Part shown: piece after piece, positions 61,397 to 64,000 of the stretch | Layout: each line of letters starts with the position of its first letter | Numbering within the stretch: position 1 is the first letter of the stretch | Assembly: GCF_901709675.1 (NCBI RefSeq) | Contig: NC_051095.1 | Span: 21,701,956-21,765,955, forward strand | DNA length: 64,000 bases | DNA from: Syngnathus acus | Lineage: Eukaryota > Chordata > Actinopteri > Syngnathiformes > Syngnathidae | Direction: 5' to 3' | Notes under the pieces: model-generated | What the model was told of the DNA's origin: nothing | The model's database searches: none | The model's input: the letters and a program-made list of their open reading frames with translations, nothing else | Translations under genes and position numbers: made by a program

Positions 61397-63521
61397 GTGT
61401 CGGCAGCCAGTCTGGACGTGTGTACCACTCCTGATAAGACACTAAAACTTTGAAGGAGAGCATGTTTTATGTTTTCTATAAAATAAATTCAATAAAAGCA
61501 ATTTAATCAGAAAGGTGTGCTTACGGATTAATGTATCCTTTGAGTTCCATCAACAAAAAAGGGGAGTCTACTTGCTATTCTTCTTATTAGATGTACCCAA
61601 CTTTCCTTGTGTTGGCTGAGTCACATGAATGTAGGCATATTTTGATGACTGCCAGAGAAGTAGAAAAACATTTAAAATGGACGATATAAATGAAGCTAAA
61701 ATGACTAGCGTGTAAACCTTAGCACTAGTGATTTGATGAATTTCCGTGACCAATTTAAAGGCATTTGATAATAAGAAATCGGGTTGTTTGATCTTTATGA
61801 CTGCTTTTTTACAGTGTTACGGATAGATAGGTTTGTTTTTGATTCGGAAAGGGCGAGGTTCGCAGAAGCACCTTATCCATACAAGTCAAAGTGTGGCCGG
61901 ACACAGTAGTAGAATAAGTGTTTGCTTTATTCTCTTTTCCATCCAATTCATATAGCATCAAAATGACTCCGCCTGATATTGTCATCTGCGTATTGCTTCT
62001 TTTTTAGTAAAGTGTCAATAGACTATGATGTGTGTGGAGAATGCATGCTGACCCACTGACGTACATTAACGTGACAAAGGACCCCTTCGGCTGCCTAAAA
62101 ACATGTATTCTAAAAAAAAAAAAAAAACACTTTCTATACAACGCGCTTTCAGGGTTTACGCGATTCCCAGATTCTGGTTCGTGTGTAATCGAGATTTAGG
62201 TGTACTTGTCTTTTAATGTCCGCTGTTGTCTGCTGGCACCATGTTTGAAGCGGAATCATTTCTCGCTTTCTTAGTTGTAGGTTTAAAAAAAGGGTTATTC
62301 TTCACCAGTAAATATCTTCTGTATTTGCTGCCTAACACCACTTCTTTTGTTAACAATAAACATTTTCTTTCAGTCTCTCTACACAAATTTGATAGCTTTC
62401 TGGTAGCAACTTACAACTCATTGCGATGTCTTTTGTAACTAAATCTAACCATCAAGTGCAATATATCCTTTCACCGTCACATGGCACTGGACTCAATGGC
62501 AGCCACTGAAAGGGGTAAGAGAATAGGTGCTTTAGTTGACAAGAAAATGTGAGGTAAGCCAGATTTGGATGGGAACGACCACATTTTAGGGTTGCTCTGT
62601 TTAGAGTGCGCATCTGGAACAAAGGTGGAAGGGAAAATCCATTCATGCAAAAGGCATTGTTACATGCTTTTGTTATCAAGAGGGGGACAAACAAGTAGGA
62701 ATGATAGGAGAGTGCAGAGCTTTTAATAACAATGCGAGTTACAATAGCATCCTCAGGGGGGTGAAAGTGTGTGTGGGATGAATGGGTAAAAGAGATTTGG
62801 CCCAATTTTTGACTTCAGTACTAGGTCATTTTTTTTGTGCACATAAGAGTTTGTCTAACCGAGAAGGGTGAGCATGAGAGCAAGTGAAAGAGTCTTTCGG
62901 TTGGAATGAAAACATTATTGTCTAGGTAGAAAGGTCAGCTGTATACTTGGATGGTATCAGGTTGGTGGTGATCACCCTTTGCTGCATATCTTTGAGGTAT
63001 TGAGCAGGCACACTCTAATGGCTTTGATATATGGACTACAGGACTCCCTGAAGAGGTCAATACCGCAGCACTTTGTCTCTATGAGCAATGACCCTCTCAA
63101 GCTCCATTTAGAAGCTTTATACATATCTGCCGGAAATACTTCAGACTGGGCATAGTACCTGAAAGCTAATCAGTGGTGGCTTTGCATTAGGGACGAGAGG
63201 TGCCATACCCCACCACATTCAGACAGATAGTTTTCTTTTAGAGTAGGTATTCAATTGCAAATGCAATTATAATACCTTCATAAATACAGACATAAATACT
63301 TATTGTAACAGAGACGTTTGGAGAATACCTCATTTGGTGATGGGTGTCTGTCAAACCTCCTGTTCCTGTCAGGTCAGGTCGTAGTCCAGTGTCATGCTGT
63401 CAGTTTGTCATTCAAAAATGTGATAGTTTATGTGGCAGGTAAGCCATCAGTAGTGCTAGGAAAATAATGAGCTAAAAAGTGCACTGACTTGTCATTTCAT
63501 AAACCTTTTTATTTGAACCCA
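61397..63521. other. Noncoding stretch, putative intron
   Basis: An A run of about 16 at 62112-62127 and short frames only. A 117-codon minus-strand frame at 62452-62805 has no domain I recognise. No exon supported. Confidence 0.45.
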
Positions 63522-63580
63522 CAGTGCCATCTCAAGGAGTCAGAAAACACGACAACTGCTTCATGAAGCAGATTTGAAGC
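63522..63580 (+). repeat. Dispersed repeat, copy 2 (first at 30140-30197)
   Basis: Same order of words as the first copy, including CTTCATGAAGCAGATTTGAA. Copies differ by about a fifth of positions. Confidence 0.6.
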
Positions 63581-63673
63581 GGCATTTTCCAGTAGCAACC
63601 AAAGGCCAGCGGGAAAAAATATCGCCATTGCTTTGCCTGCTAATTAAAGTAAACAGTGTTAATTATAATAATT

Positions 63674-63850
63674 AGGGCTAGGTGATTATGGAAAAAATAA
63701 TCATCACAATCATTTTGATTCACTTTGAAAATTTCAAAACTTCCTATTTGTTCGACTCCCAAAACTATACTACTCAAAACTATCATCACCTCTATGTCTT
63801 TATTACTGCACATTGTACACTTTCTTATTGAACACGTTATTTAATTTGTT
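63674..63850 (+). mobile_element. Possible hAT-like element left end
   Basis: TTAGGGCTAGGTGATTATGG followed by AAAAAATAATCATCACAATC and ATTTTGATTCACTTTG resembles a common fish repeat (GGGCTGGGCAATTATGG...AATCACGATTATTTTG). It is interrupted or ended by the SINE at 63852. Confidence 0.45.
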
Positions 63851-63851
63851 A

Positions 63852-64000
63852 CATCCATCCATCCATCCATTTTCTGAACCGCTTAGTCCCCACGGGGGTC
63901 GCGGGAGTGCTGGAGCCTATCCCAGCCGTCATCGGGCAGTAGGCGGGGGACACTCTGAACCGGTTGCCAGCCGATCGCAGGGCACACAGAGACAAACAAC
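63852..64000 (-). mobile_element. DANA/mermaid-type SINE, cut by window end
   Basis: The reversed tail (ATCCATCCATCCATCCATTT) is followed by CTGAACCGCTTAGTCCCCAC, GGAGCCTATCCCAGC, CATCGGGCAGTAGGCGGGGG and GGTTGCCAGCCGATCGCAGG, the reverse complement of the 3' half of the element seen at 37910. It continues past the window edge. Confidence 0.88.

Overview
The window looks like nuclear DNA of a teleost fish. It is AT-rich and almost free of recognisable protein-coding sequence. It carries typical fish interspersed repeats: DANA/mermaid-type tRNA-derived SINEs, 3' ends of L2/Rex-like LINEs with short tandem tails, Tc1/mariner-, pogo/Tigger- and hAT-type DNA transposon remnants, and long simple repeats. 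A percomorph is plausible, but species cannot be read from this. No bacterial, viral or CRISPR-like gene organisation is present. The many short open frames show no domain I recognise, apart from a few transposon remnants.

Layout. 1-9.6 kb: AT-rich noncoding DNA with a small inverted-repeat element (1.84-2.05 kb), a Tc1 transposase relic, an L2-like LINE fragment (5.5-5.9 kb), a perfect hairpin (6.2 kb) and LINE tails. 10.0-11.5 kb: a low-repeat block that looks like a conserved noncoding (enhancer) cluster. 12-18 kb: a second LINE tail, a TATC microsatellite, a hAT MITE with a perfect 8-bp target duplication, and a decayed Tc1-like element interrupted by a pair of oppositely oriented snap-back palindromes. 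18.4-22.7 kb: a second putative regulatory cluster with many homeodomain-type TAATTA cores. 23-33 kb: spacer DNA with repeats, very long ACCT and TG microsatellites, and a third low-repeat block (28.55-29.5 kb). 33.27-34.71 kb: a 1.44-kb pogo/Tigger-like transposon with a nested hAT-like MITE and internal direct repeats. 35-43 kb: repeats, including a full SINE with target-site duplication, and long CA, GGGTA and CCTT arrays.

44.9-45.8 kb is the best candidate for a gene start. A CpG-rich segment contains a well-placed ATG and a consensus splice donor (GGAAG|GTAAGC). Just upstream is a tandemly duplicated block, each copy holding an AATATAAAA motif. I read this as a possible promoter and first exon on the plus strand, with the rest of the window (45.5-64 kb) as a long first intron. 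That stretch holds further enhancer-like blocks (47.1-47.9, 50.6-51.3, 55.6-56.3, 59.2-59.7 kb), MITEs and SINEs. The gene is not identified. A phase-compatible but unproven second exon lies near 59.16 kb.

I did not find a clearly new biological system. The most unusual structures are the double snap-back palindrome at 17.4-17.7 kb, the nested transposon at 33.3-34.7 kb, and the duplicated promoter-proximal block at 44.9-45.1 kb. Calls of conserved noncoding DNA rest on texture only (balanced composition, low repeat content, clustered transcription-factor-like cores) and need a cross-species alignment.
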